From assembly GCF_041296265.1 (NCBI RefSeq), contig NC_091695.1:13003001-13067000 (forward strand): 64,000 bases of DNA, read 5' to 3'. Numbering within the stretch: position 1 is the stretch's first letter; each line of letters begins with the position of its first letter. The position numbers and the translations under genes are program-made. Source of the DNA: Equus caballus (lineage: Eukaryota; Chordata; Mammalia; Perissodactyla; Equidae). Below, one piece after another: positions 11,396 through 23,747 of the stretch. The notes beneath the pieces are model-generated. The model saw only the letters and a list, made by a program, of their open reading frames with translations. It had not been told where the DNA came from and did not search any database.

Positions 11396-12129
11396 TTATT
11401 CCAGGGGTAGATCTACCCTGTACGTAGTGTTCTATATCTAATATTCTTACTTCTTTTCTCCCTCCATCCTAAATTTTATCACAATTACTACTAATATTGA
11501 ATAAGTCACTGACATCACAATATTCCTTTTGTGAAAGTAAATAAATGCAATTCACTGAGACTCTTTTTCAATTAATTATTTCCAAATTAATACACATACA
11601 TTGTAGCTTGATGGTTCAAATTGCACTCACTCTAAAAAGCATTCCTCAGATGCTAATTCCTATATGATCTTTTTGTGACACGATGTTCAATTCCGGATGA
11701 CAACTCAGATTTGAAACCTCACTAAAACCTTAAGTGCGCTTCTTTTAAGACTCTCAGCACTTCTAGTCTAATCATGCAGTTATTTGTCTGTTCTATTCCT
11801 CTGTTAGATTTATCTTTTAATTATTATGTCTTATTTAATCCCTTGCTTCTTCATTATAGCATGTTCCCTAGTGTAGATACTGAGTAAATTTTTATGAAAT
11901 GAACATGATTGTTTACTATGGGTTGTGTATAATTTAGATTATGTGCCAGTAATGGACAGAAACTATATATTTCTCTTGCAATATTTTAGGTTAATTCTCC
12001 TGAGGGGTACTCCATACATATGTGATTATTACAACATAGCATCAAGTACAGCGGCTTTTTAAAAAACAATCTGCAAATATCAACTAAACAAAAGTGTAGC
12101 TCAAAATATTTTCTCAAGAATATATTCAC
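11396..12129. other. Intergenic, nothing recognised
   Basis: AT-rich sequence leading up to the first duplicated block. No supported feature. Confidence 0.4.
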
Positions 12130-13019
12130 TCTTAAATCTCTTGATTGGTAGGCAAACAGCTAAAATTTCTGAAGGAGGCTATCCTCTCAGAGCCAGAGAT
12201 GGGAATTGAAACTGAAAAATAGTGGGATGATGGCTTGGCTAGTTTCTAGAGCATGACCCAAAGAGAAGAGGTGGCTGCAAAGTCTAATTTAAGTCCTAAC
12301 ATAAAGGTGAGGTTAAGTAGTAGGAGAAGAGATGGACTAAAGAGGAAAGCCTTCTGACAGTAATAATGTATTCTGGGTTCTAAATCTAGACCTCAGTTCC
12401 ATTCACCACAGTGGAACTAACTTCACCAGAAGAATTTTGTCCATTCAGATCAGTAAAGAGGCAGGGCTCTGGCCAATGTAGGCTTTCAATAGGGAAAAAT
12501 GGAATGGTAGCTTGTGGGTGATGAGAACCAAGTGCTTCTTCCTTAACACTGAGGAGGAAATATTCTCCAAAGTTCATGAGTTCATCACAATGGGAGGATA
12601 TTGTTCCTTTGCAGCTAAGTGTACCATTTCAACCATGACCCCTAAGAGAGGGCCACACAGAATAAAATGAAATGAAATACTCTGTTGTTAATTATGTAAG
12701 CTCATTTCTTGGCAATATAGGGTCTGAAACAAATCAGTAGAGAAGTTTCAGGCATCTGGCCTGGACATTGAAATCACATGGTTATCTGTGAAGAAAGCTG
12801 TGCTCAGCCTTAACCAAGAGTGAAGGTATTGTCAGGAAAAGAAGTCCTAAGGCTACTGGGCAGAAAGGTCTAAACATGACCTGAGGCTAGAATGTGCAGC
12901 CAGAGTCGGACAGATTGGTTGAGCAGGCTTTAAAATGGGTAAAGTTGGATCCTGGAGACTCCAGTTCACGGCATGATGCTATGAAGGATAATGCCTTTTC
13001 TTTCAGCATCAGGGATTTT

Positions 13020-13115
13020 GTCCTTGATAGGGAGTTAGTTGGCTAAGGTCACAGAGCTAACAAGTAAAAACGACTGAATGATATTATACATATTTAAACC
13101 CAGGACAGTCTCACT
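13020..13115 (-). repeat. MIR fragment, shared by units A and B
   Basis: 'ctaaggtcacagagctaaca' followed by 'aacccaggacagtctcac' is a MIR core in reverse. Unit B keeps the same element at about 23200-23265, with a better preserved 'gaggaaactgaggcttagca' part. The MIR was therefore present before the duplication. Confidence 0.6.
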
Positions 13116-14821
13116 TCACGGTCTAGTTCTTATCTTAAATTCTCTCCCATCTTTATCATTTTCTTAAAATGAGTATAAAACAAAAAGAAAAACAAACACA
13201 CTGGTTTCCTGAACATCTGTATAAGGCTATCAAATCAGTCTTTAAAGGAAAACGTAAAGAAAAATAAAACAGTATTTTTTTCCCTTACACATTTATGTGA
13301 AACATGGCCAGTGAAGCTAACTTTACATAACAAAATAGATTTAATTTTATAGATGTGAAATATTTAATACATTTTTAATAAAGTACATGGAGTTGGGAAT
13401 GGATTTGGACAGCAATTGAGAGGTCCTAGTATGTGACATATTCTATGAACAACAAATAAGTTGTTTGAGGTTATAAAAGAAAATATTTATGAGATGAAAT
13501 ATTTTTGTCTAAAACTCCTCAATTCATAATGCAAGACAAATAACATGCTGAAAATTGAATGCTTTTAATATTTTGTTTCATTCCATTGATGTTTTGACTG
13601 AAAAACACTCAGCACATTTTATACACTAAAGGGATATGTAAAATTAGAGAAAAGGATCTAAATGAAGAACCTTGTATAACCTATTACTCCCTCCCCCCAG
13701 AACCAAAAAGTATCTCCATGTTCCTTTCATGACAACAAAATAAAATAAAATGAAATTGCATTATATTTTTCACCATTGAATTAATTACTAATTGATTACA
13801 GTCTGAACAACATATGGAACTGATTAAGTTTTTGGAATAGATTACAGGATTGTCAAACATCCAACTACTGAGCAATGACTACTTCTAAAATTTTGTATAG
13901 AATATAGTTCCAGTTTATTTCACAGATACACAGACCCAATATAAATCCTTACAAATGGAATACTAGTGTAAATACTACTTTTCCTTTTTTTTTGCCCAAG
14001 GAACATACATTTATGTCAATAACTCATTTATGTCAATAAGTCTTCCTTTACAACTTAAACAGTATCACTTGGGAATTTCAGTTATTTATTTTTTTTATTT
14101 TAACCAGTATAATCTTATGAACACATCAGGAAGATGATTTCCTATTTTATAGTGGCCTTTGGAGAAGGTCCAAGTCTTTTACTCCAAACTTCCATTCATG
14201 AGGTTTTTGTATAGTTGTTAATAGCACCATCTCTGTTCTCCAAAGTGAGGGCAAGAAGGGAAATTCACAGGGTGTTGTAAAGTCTATGAGTTGCAACGTA
14301 ATCTAGAGCAACTTATCCTAGGAATCTATGCTGATACAATTGAGGCAGAACGTTGAGGAATAGCTCGAGAAGATTTTGACATCAAATAAACTCTGTCCAA
14401 GATTCTTATTTCAGCCTAAGCCAAATGACAACAATTGCAGATGGCTTTCATCTAAAATGAATATACTTGAATAAAATTAAAGAAGGGAGTTCTTTCTTTG
14501 GTAAATTTACAAAGGTTCATATTTGCAACAATTTTCCAGGGTACACTCATTCATTGAGTCAATAAATTTTTCCGAATTGCATCCTGGAGCTCAGCATTGT
14601 AAATATCAAAAGTAGAAAAATAATGGTAAACAAGACATCCAAGGTCTATGCCTTTCTGAAACTTTTAGTCTAGGGAAGGAAATTTCATTATGTTCTTATT
14701 TATTCATTTCCTACTTATAGACTTATAAGTGTTATGATGGAAAGTTTATGGGGTGATATTGGTACATAGGAAAGATGCAAACAAACCCAAATCAACCCAC
14801 TAGAAGTCCCTTCTTGCTGAG

Positions 14822-15271
14822 TGTCGGTGTCGCAATCCAATGTACACATCAGGATAGATGTGGAGAGGGCTGATGGCTACTCTGAGTTTATTATAACCAG
14901 CGTTTCAATATATACATATCTTACATCTGTTAAACATACACAGGTGTTCTAGACAATGTAATTAGCGAATGCCAAGAATTCTTAGTGATTTCTCAAGAAG
15001 CCCTCCCTTGGCCTCTGTTTTGATATTATCATGTTATTACTGTGTTCACATATTTTAACTTGGAGCATGCAAGGCATCCTAGGCAATGGCCCCTCCCGCT
15101 CCCAATATCGTGTCTCCATCTGTGTCCCCGGGCGACCGGTGCCTGGCTTAGGTTGCCTCCCCCTGGAGGTCTTACTCATCATTGGCTAACCAGCCTTCTC
15201 ACCTCCAGGTCAGTTTGTTGGCAAGCCTTTTCCAGTGATTATTAATCCTTCCTGCATCAGGGGTGGCTACA
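14822..15271 (-). mobile_element. Solo LTR of an endogenous retrovirus, unit A only
   Basis: A 450 bp block begins TG and ends CA and is flanked by the 5-base direct repeat CTGAG (14817-14821 and 15272-15276). Read on the minus strand, it shows an AATAAA signal (near 14888-14893) followed by a U5-like end, the normal LTR order. It looks whole as a solo LTR, with no internal viral sequence. The class is uncertain (ERV1 or ERVK-like). Unit B has the undisturbed target at 25410-25426 with a single CTGAG, so it entered after the A/B duplication. Clean ends suggest it is younger than the MLT1 relic. Confidence 0.75.
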
Positions 15272-15632
15272 CTGAGCAAGTTTATTAAACACATTGTTTT
15301 TAAAAACTTGGAGCCTGTAGGAGAATAAGTTGAATAGACATGAGGGAGTAGTTTCTATGCCCATTTTATCTCGTGGGACCCACCCATGAACATAGAAGGG
15401 AAGTATAAAATAACCCTCTTCGCAAGACAGCAAAGGGAACCTATTAGTACTCTTCCTTAGTTTGGAGGGAAGATTAAGATAAATCGTAACTGCTACCTAC
15501 ACTCAATTTAGGCACAATGATAAGTAAGAAATAATATCTAGAAGCTGTATTGGTGATACTACAGGGACATATGTGAAAGTACCTGAATTTAGCTCTCAGA
15601 ATATTTAAATACATTTGAGTGAAAACATGGTT

Positions 15633-16566
15633 TCATTCAGAATATATTTTACTGTCAATTGCTTTTTCAGGACACCTCCCATCCTTATTCTTTAAACTGT
15701 GGATCAATGGGTTTAACATAGGGATGGCAACTGTGTAGAAAACAGAGGCCATTTTGTCCATTTCCATAGAGGAACTCTAACTGAGTCCAAAATATATGAA
15801 CAAGAATGTGCCATGAAATATAGCCATAGTGGTTATTTGGGAGGCATACATAGAGAAGTCTTTGTGACTCCCCTTGGCTGAGTTCATTCTAAGGATGGTA
15901 GTTATGACATAACTGCATGTGAGGAGGACAGTGATGATTCTGTACCCCACAACATAGCCAATGAACATGGCATCACTATCTCATTGATGGATATATGTGA
16001 AGAGGACAGGTCTAGTAAGGGTGGGAAGTCACAGAAAAAGTAATTGATGATATTGGAATTGTGGAATGACAATTGAAATATGCAAAATGTGTGCATTGTT
16101 GAATCCACCAAACCTTTCAAGTAGGCAATGGCCACTAATTGGGTACAAACTCTCCTGGATTTGGTAATTGTATAAAGAAGTCGACCGCTAATGGCTACAT
16201 AATGGGCATGTGCCATGACAGCCAAAATGAGACATTCCACATTTTCAAAGGGCCTAAAAGAATACATCTTAATGGCACATAAACTATATGGAATTCTCTT
16301 TTTCTCAGGTAAGAAATCAACCAGCATCTTGGAGAGACAGAGGAAGAATATCAGACACCAAAGAATGACAGATTTCTCAGGAAATAATACATGGGTGTGT
16401 GGAGTCTGGGGTCCATCTTGATCAGCAGGATCATCCCAAGATTGGCAATCACAGCTATGCCATAAATAAGCAGAAAGAGCATAAAAATCCCCTGTTGCAC
16501 ATCCTGTCTGTCAGAAAGTCCTAGGAATAGGAAGTCAGTAAACACAGTGCAGTTCTCAATAGCCAT
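15633..16566 (-). pseudogene. Olfactory receptor pseudogene, family 5-like (unit A)
   Basis: Minus-strand OR relic starting MAIENCTVFTDFLFLGLSD (ATG at 16566) and ending with [14 protein letters not shown] and TGA at 15633-15635. Recognisable parts: IANLGMILLIKMD (TM1), LHTPMYYFL (TM2), LVDFLPEKKRIPYSLCA, MAHAHYVAI in place of MAYDRYVAI, YLKGLVDSTMHTF (TM4), NIINYFFCDFPPL, and KDFSMYAS for KAFSTCAS. Breaks: a TGA where a Cys codon is expected, followed by a one-base loss near 16330-16350; another shift near 15960; and a TAG in the sequence before TM7 (15777-15779). The DRY box is also lost. It is the paralogue of the relic at 25.8-26.7 kb. The subfamily is unclear; the sequence is related to but distinct from OR5W. 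Confidence 0.88.
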
Positions 16567-17544
16567 CACTCAGGTCTGGAAATCCCTGGTTGTAAGAGAA
16601 GAAAATGAAAGTGGAGGGTAACATCATCTTACTATCTTAATAGTTAAACAGCTGCTCTTTTCTATTTTTTAGTAAATACAAAAAGAGATAAATTATTCTA
16701 AGTCTTCTTTAAGTAAACTGTCTCTCATGAAAATGCATCCAATTTAATATAAATTGATAAAGTTATAATCATAACATTGTCTATATTTGCATAACACTGT
16801 AGAGTTTCAAAGACAATTTCATCAAAATTAAATCATGTTATTTTCATAGCAACATAAGTAGTATTTATGATCACTTTTGCTATTTTTCTTTCATAACTAA
16901 GATTTGATGTCCTCAGAGTTGAGGCAGTAATTCTTGCAATTAGTCAGTCCAAATAGCATATGTCTTCTGACAAGTTGGTTCTTTATTTTCAATGTCCTAG
17001 GAATATTGTTATATGGTGTAATAGAGAAGCGTATTTAAGTGAGAGGTTCAGATAATGAATATATTCCTTTGTTATTCCCTCATAATTCAATATTGTAGAG
17101 TAGGTAAAGCTATGTCAGGCTCCTAGATACAATATGCCTCCACTTTTCTATTAACCATTCAGGTCTTATCCAGTCTCAATTAGCAAGGGAGACACATAGT
17201 CTGTGTTCCAGGATCCTCTGGATTTATTCACCAGCAGATCAGATGTGTAAGACAAATGATAAAAGTCCTCATATGTCCATAGTCACATGATGTCTGAGAG
17301 AATCATTCCTGAACTTTGCCCCCAACTCAATCCCTAGAAATTGTAATATTGTTTTCTTTAATCCCTGTTTCTCTTGAGTATCTCTGAAATATGCCTTCCT
17401 TCAGTTTAAAAGAGATGGTGGTCCTTGGCAGGTCAATTGAGTTCTATGTCCCACTGTCATATTTTCCCCAATCCAATTATATTATATATAATGTCATCCA
17501 TGACCTCCTTTGTTCTGTGAGAACACAAGAAAAGTGGAGTTGAG

Positions 17545-17817
17545 GGGTCAGCCCCGTGGCCGAGTGGTTAAGTTTGCACGCTCTGCTTCAGTAGCCCAGG
17601 GGTTCACTGGTTCAGATCCTGGGCGCAGACATGGCACCACTCCTCAGGCCATGCTGAGGTGGTACCTCACATGTCACAACTAGAAGGACACACAACCCAA
17701 AAACAAACATATACAACTATGTACTGGGGGGGGGCGTTGGGGAGAAAAAGCAGAAAAACAATGATTGGCAACAGTTGTTAGCTCAGGCACCAATCTTAAA
17801 AAAAAACAAAGAAAAAA
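17545..17817 (+). mobile_element. ERE1-type SINE, unit A only
   Basis: Full-length ERE SINE: Pol III A-box GTGGCCGAGTGG at 17556-17567, B-box GGTTCAGATCC at 17609-17619, a tRNA-Ser-like head, then the 'ggcaacagttgttagctcag' end and an A-rich tail. An 18 bp target duplication, with one mismatch, flanks it at 17527-17544 and 17818-17835. Unit B has the unoccupied site at about 28100-28120. It is one of the better preserved EREs here. Confidence 0.93.
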
Positions 17818-17835
17818 AAGAAAAGTGGAATTGAG

Positions 17836-19370
17836 GGTAGATGAAGAACAGAAAAAGAACATATGCATAGCAATCTAGTGATCAATGTGCAGGTCTACAA
17901 ACCTTTGGCCTAATTTCACTTAAATATCTTTCCCTTTAGATACATCATTAAAAAAAAATACTGTCCTTTAAAACTAAAAATATTTTTAAAATATATAAAG
18001 GTGCAGGGAAAATATTTAAAACAATAAAAAATGTCTAACTACCTACAGAAACCATATTTGCATTTTATTATACTCCCTGCTATCTATGTATATATGAATG
18101 TAAAATAACCAGATTGAGAAAAGAAATTAAAATAAAAGTTTGTAGAATTTTTCTTACTCTCCTTTTCTTTTATAAAGAGTTTCAGTCAAAAAAAGGATAA
18201 AAGAACTAAATAACTCTAAGATATAATTCAGAGACAGACAAAAAAATATTAGCATCTGGCTCAGAACTACTGACTCCTTTGTTATATGCAGCTCTGTCTA
18301 CATGAGGTTTCAGCATTGTCTCCTGACTGACCTGGGTTATGAACTGTCTTTGTATCTGGTCCCTGGGTGTTGAACACTTGATCTCTCAGGAATAAGTGAC
18401 AGATTTACTAAAATAGCTTCTCATCTGATCTTTTACAGTTAGGGAGATTGTGACAGGAAAACAGAGCACTTTTAAAACTTTTTCTTCTGTCCCTCTCTAC
18501 CTTAATACCCAACATTGTACTTGTTTGCCGATGGTAAATTAATCCAATCAATGATATACTTTATATCTAGTTCACTAGCTCCTTTTAAGCATTTTGTTTT
18601 AATTTTGTAAATTACAAAACAAATACACACCCACTCATGCTGATAACACTTCCACAGACACAAACACTCTCCATTAAACACAAAATAAAGATTTTTCTAA
18701 GTAAAATTTATTTTTTGAATAAAATTTTTTACAGAAATAAAAATTTTTGTAAAAACAGCAAGAAACTGACCATATTCACACTGCCTAGGGACAACTAGAT
18801 TTTTCTCTATATTATTTGACTTTTAATTTTTAAATAAAAATGGCACCAGAATGAATAAATATATATACATATGTATATATGTAACATATAGAATATATTC
18901 TCTGCTAATGGCCACTTGGTTTATAGACAATTCTTCATATCATAAAAGTTCTGATATGAGAATAATTCTGCATAAATAATTTGTCACAGCCAGCTGTTTC
19001 TTTGAAATTAATTCTAAGAAATGTCCTTTAGGAGCAAAGAGTTTTGACTCTGAATAAAGGCAGTGTTGGCCTTTTTACCTTTCTTAGTTGTTTCATATTA
19101 TCTAATTTTCACCACATATTATTATATGTTTTATATATTATCACGTGTTCTCAGTTGTCTGTAACAACTTCACGATATGAAACAGAAATTGAAGCACAGA
19201 GATAAGTAAATTTCTACACTCCCATAGACATCAAATTTCGCTGAATTCATAGAAATTGCTCACAATAGACTCCTGAACACACTGCCATGAAACAATTTGT
19301 CTTAAAATGTAACTCTGTTAAATGCTCTCTTTGAAAGTTAAAGTGCATTTATGTTAAAGTGATATTTGAA
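17836..19370. other. OR-upstream flank of unit A, nothing coding
   Basis: AT-rich and alignable with 28110-30310 in unit B. Conserved anchors include 'cagcattgtctcctgactga' at 18311 and its twin at 28580. A (TA)n run lies at 18860-18882. No frame or named repeat is supported. Confidence 0.5.
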
Positions 19371-20829
19371 AATTAACAAAATTAATGACCCATGAATCCT
19401 AGATTTCTAAGAGAAGTGAGACTATTCAGTTCCCATCACTAAACCAAGGTGGAATCTCAGCAGTGATTGAGGGCAAAACGGTTGTTACATTGGAAGTTAA
19501 CCTGTTTTATTTTTTTCACCTGGGCATTTGAAAATAATATCGGTGTGAAGAAAACGTGATGTGGAGAGTGGCTTCATTGCACACTTCCAGGAAACAAATA
19601 GAAAAGAAAGAAATTGCTGCCCTTTGATGTTGTGCAAGCTGGCAGCTTTGGGGATAATCTCTGTATTGTCCATTCATTGAGTAATATTTTGTCATTGTGT
19701 GAATCATTGCTCTACCGTTACCAGCATAGGTGGGATGTGTTCCTTAAATGCCAACAGTTGATTGATATTCCAAGAAAATGTATAATAATCATGTACGTTA
19801 AGCTGTACAATGTAAGTCTTAATGCTCTTAATTTATTACCACAAAATCTGAAAATACAAAATTTGTGTAAAAAACAAGAACAAAATTAAGATGTGCAATG
19901 CATGTAAGAGTTTACAAATTTAAATATTTCAGTCAGTTTTGTATTTCTTCTGAAACCTTGCCTGCTATAAAAAGAAACAGATTTTGCAGTCATTTTTGTT
20001 TCCAAATAATGTATTTGCCTAATATGTTGTTAGGGAGTTTGCTTTCGCTTTCTATAAACCTAGATTTATCTTCAGGCAAAATCCAATGAAATTAGTATAT
20101 TTTTAGGTTTTGGAAAAGTGGTTTTAGTGACAATTGTTAGTGTCTTTCATAAGGTGTTGCTGCTATTTGTGTGCTGATTCAACACTAAAATACCGAAAGT
20201 ACTACTGTGGGAGATATTTTTGACGCAAATCTCAAAACACCTGAGTAATTGCCAATAATCGTCCATCAGGTAAACATAAGAAAATGATGTATTTGTGGTA
20301 CCTAACAGCTTAACTACAATTCTCTGCTTCTCTTTTTCACTTTTGGAGAAGGAGGAGTCATCCTTGGTCATCTTGGTCATCTTCTGATTCCTTGCATACT
20401 CATTTTCCCTCAGGTCTCTCCTGTTTCCAGGGATACCAGATTTCCTCAGGCTACACTCAGTTTAAGCAGGATAAAGACTTTATCTTCATAAACACTGTAG
20501 CCCCTCCAGACCTTGCAGTCTAATTCTTACTCCCCATTCAATCTGGAGCAGGGTAGCAATATATTGCTGAAAATTGGATAACCTAAATTACTCCCTAAAG
20601 GGTTTATGGAAATATTAAAAAAAAAATAAAATAACAAAAAGCAGATGTTTAACAGCAAAATAGATAATTATTCTATGAAATATTCTATGAAAGTTGCACG
20701 ATTTATTTTAGAAAAACATGCTGAACTTTAATACAAGGCATTATTAAAGATAAAAATTTATAATGATAAAGATCTGAAGTTTCTTATAAACTCGTATTCT
20801 ATAGATTTTGATATTGGAAAACCTTTTTG

Positions 20830-21560
20830 ATATGTAATGCACATATAGAACATACTTAAATAAGTATACAGCTAGAAAAATTTTCAAACAAAAAAATGCC
20901 CTGTAACCAGGGTGAAGACTAAGAAACAGAACATTACCAGAATCACCAAAGCCTTCTACACGATCCCTCCTATCATTAATCTCTTACACTCAAGGAGTAA
21001 TTACTTTCTTTACTTTTATCATGATAGATTAGTTTCTATTTTTTGAACTACATATAAGTGGGTACCTAAAGTATGTACTGTTCTATTGCGTGCTTCTGCA
21101 ATCCATCCATGCTAGATGGATGCAATTGCAGTACATTCAACCTCGTTGTATAGTATTTATTTGTATGAAGAGAAAATTATTTGTTTATCTACTTTCATGT
21201 TTATAGGCAGTTGTTTTCACTTTTTTCTATTAAAATAATGTTAATGTGAACATTTGTGTACATCTCTTTTGGTAGAGATAGACACTCATTTATCCTGAAT
21301 ATAGAATCAAGAGTTGAAATTATGTATGACTGTGAATGTATATAAAATTTAGATTTAGTAAATATTGTCATACAGTTTTCTATAAGTATGCCAATCCACA
21401 TTTCCACTATCACACTCTCAGTGTGTGAGTCTTCTGGCTTTTAAAGATCCTCTCCAATACTCAATGTTGTCTTTCATCTTGATTTTAGCCATTATGTACA
21501 GTATTTTTTTCTCAATGACTAATAAAGCTGCATATCCACTTTTATCATATGTCTCTTAAT
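20830..21560 (-). mobile_element. Old L1M 3' fragment, shared with unit C
   Basis: Read in reverse this is the ORF2-end and 3' UTR region of an L1M element: 'agaaacagaacattaccaga', 'atgtactgttctattgcgtg', 'gttaatgtgaacatttgtgt' and so on. The same piece, with the same flanks, sits at 40440-41190 in unit C, so it was present before those units separated. It is heavily diverged and carries no coding potential. Confidence 0.7.
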
Positions 21561-21834
21561 GTCAAAATGCGAAATAGAAAGCCAGTTAAAGGGGTTCAGT
21601 TTGATTGTTTTGAGGGTTCTACAACTCATGCTATCAGTCTACCTGTCATCATTGCCACCTCCATTTGGGGTCAAATGGCCTAGGGATGTAGTGTTTTCCA
21701 TTGGTATGAAATATAGTCCCACCCATCTGTTATTCTTTTAATCACCCAAAATAGAAATGAGCATATGCATTGATAGATTTACATTAATATAGACATAGAA
21801 TGTGATAGATGGATGCTTAATAAAGAATGTTCAG

Positions 21835-21975
21835 TTGAAGCCCCTTTTTTGACAGAGTGGAAACTGAGGTCCAAAAAGGAAAAGTGAGTTGTTGAAGATA
21901 ACAGTTATAGTGAGTTGAGAGTAGTGATTCAGATCCAATTTTGTTACCATTTTTCTCCAGTTCACAGCATGTTTC
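21835..21975 (-). repeat. MIR-like fragment, shared with unit C
   Basis: 'gacagagtggaaactgaggt' and the following 'agtgattcagatccaatttt' fit a worn MIR in reverse. The counterpart is at 41465-41600 with the same neighbours. Confidence 0.5.
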
Positions 21976-23269
21976 TACAGAAGAATTCAAACTAGGTTAA
22001 ATTTTCTGCCTCGTAAGAAAGAGCCACACACTTATTCATATAGTAATACTTATTACTGTTTGGTTTAAGAATTTTGCTAATCAGCTCTCCACCAGTATGG
22101 AGTGAATGGCTTGTATCATTATGCATAGACCCTAATTGTCATTACTCATTGTGCATACTTTTAGGGATATCAATGTGGAACACATATAAGGAACTACAAT
22201 AAAGAAATTGATCTACGACACTGACCCATTATACAAATTACTGAAAAGAGGCCTTACACTGGGAGCTAGAGATGAGAAATGGAAGCTACAAATGGTGGGA
22301 TGATAGTTTGGTCAATGACTAGGGCCTGATCCATACAGAATGTATGGCTATAAAGTCTACAGAAAGTTCTACATCCAAAGATGAGGTTGAGCAGTGAGGC
22401 AGAGCATAAACGAGTGAGGAAAGTCTTCTGATAGTGACACTACACTCTGGGTTATAAATTGAAATCACAGTTGCATTACAGCAATGAAGACCCTTTAAAA
22501 GTATAATTTTATCCAAACAGGTCAGTGGTGATATAGGGCTCTGGCTAATGTAGGCTTCCAATAAGGAAGAATGGAATGATAGTCTGAGGGTGATGAGAAC
22601 CAAATGCTTCTTCCCTAACACTGAACAGGAAATGAACTCCAAAGTGCGAGGGTTCAACACATCTCACAGATGTTAGATTTTTTGCAGCTAAGTGTGCAAT
22701 TTCAGCCATGGCCCTGGGATTGGGCCACACAGAATAACATAAAATGGGGTACTATGCATGAATATTCTAAACGCATTTCTTGATAATATGGGGGCTGGGG
22801 CTTATATCAGTAGAGCAGTTTCAAGCACCTGGCTTGGACACGAGAATGGTGTGGCCAGCATGGGGAGCCATGAAGAAACCTCTGGTCAACTCTAACCAAG
22901 AGTGAATGCAGAGTCAGGAAAAATAAGTCCTAGGGTCCCTGGGCAGAGAGCTCCAAACATGACCTGAGGCTGGGATGTGAAACTGAAATCTGACAGACTG
23001 GGTGAGCAGGCTCTAACTTAGATAAAGATGGATCCTGGAGACTCCTTTTCATGACATGATGCCATGAATTATATTATCTTTTTTTTTCATCACAGGGCTT
23101 TTATTCCTCATGGGGAGTTAGTATGATTTTTATGATCTTACAAACTTTCTTGATCAACATATATATATATCCTTATAATGTTTATATCAAACCTATGTCA
23201 AAGAGACGAGGAAACTGAGGCTTAGCAAGATTAAGTAACCTCAGATCACACAGCTAACAAGTAAATTGT

Positions 23270-23507
23270 AGCACATGTTTCCCCTGCTATCCAAAATTTC
23301 ACTTTAGGCCCCTTCACTTTTACAAAAGACCTACATAAGTACCTGCTTATGCTAGCTGAAAAAAATTGAAAAGGATTTCTGCTTAAGTGAAAATAAATAG
23401 CATTCAGTGTTTGTTTTGCAGGGAGCCCTTAAGAAGACAGCAGGCACCTGGAGCAATGAGACTGATGCTGCAAACTCCATCTCTGGGAACTATATACTCA
23501 GCATAGC
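23270..23507. other. Unit-B-specific insert of unknown type
   Basis: This stretch has no counterpart in unit A, where the homology runs straight from a MIR piece to 'aattctctcccatc'. It contains 'tttcccctgctatccaaaat' and a loosely complementary 'ctgcttaagtgaaa' end, which recalls a short DNA transposon, but I cannot name a family. An ERE SINE follows directly. Confidence 0.3.
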
Positions 23508-23747
23508 TTTATTTTTTTGGTGGAAGATTAGCCCTGAGCTAACTACTGCCAATCCTCCTCATTTCACTGAGGAAGACTGGCCTTGAGCTAACATCCGTGC
23601 CCATCTTCCTCTACTTTATATGTGGGTTGCCTGCCACAGCATGGCCTGCCAAGCGTTGGCATGTCACATCCAGGATCCAAACCAGCAAACCCCGGGCCAC
23701 CAAAGCAGAACATGTAAATTTAACAGCTGTGCCACTGGGACAGCCCC
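23508..23747 (-). mobile_element. ERE-type SINE, minus strand, unit B only
   Basis: Read in reverse: 'ggggctgtcccagtggcaca' head, a B-box-like region, then 'atgttagctcaaggccagtc' modules and a T-rich left end (the tail). It is absent from unit A. It is diverged relative to the ERE1 copies at 17.5 and 56.0 kb. Confidence 0.85.

Larger units (their letters stand above)
12130..22240. repeat. Array unit A of the tandem OR duplication
   Basis: About 10 kb that aligns by eye, in order, with 22.24-33 kb. Matched anchors: 12180-13080 with 22250-23270; 13290-14300 with 23900-24870; 15280-17530 with 25430-28100; 18290-18420 with 28555-28680; 19380-20560 with 30320-31520. Its distal part (19.4-22.2 kb) also matches 39.1-41.9 kb. 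Divergence looks like several tens of percent in places, with many small gaps, so the duplication is old. It carries one OR pseudogene, a unit-specific solo LTR and a unit-specific ERE SINE. Confidence 0.8.

Noticed and set aside
16566-16569. Start three bases upstream in the unit A OR pseudogene
   Set aside because: The codon at 16567-16569 is GTG, not ATG. The family start corresponds to the ATG at 16566.
17545-17620. tRNA-like A- and B-boxes considered as a tRNA gene
   Set aside because: They form the head of an ERE SINE with a SINE body, A-rich tail and target duplication. No complete cloverleaf is apparent. The same holds for 56024-56100.
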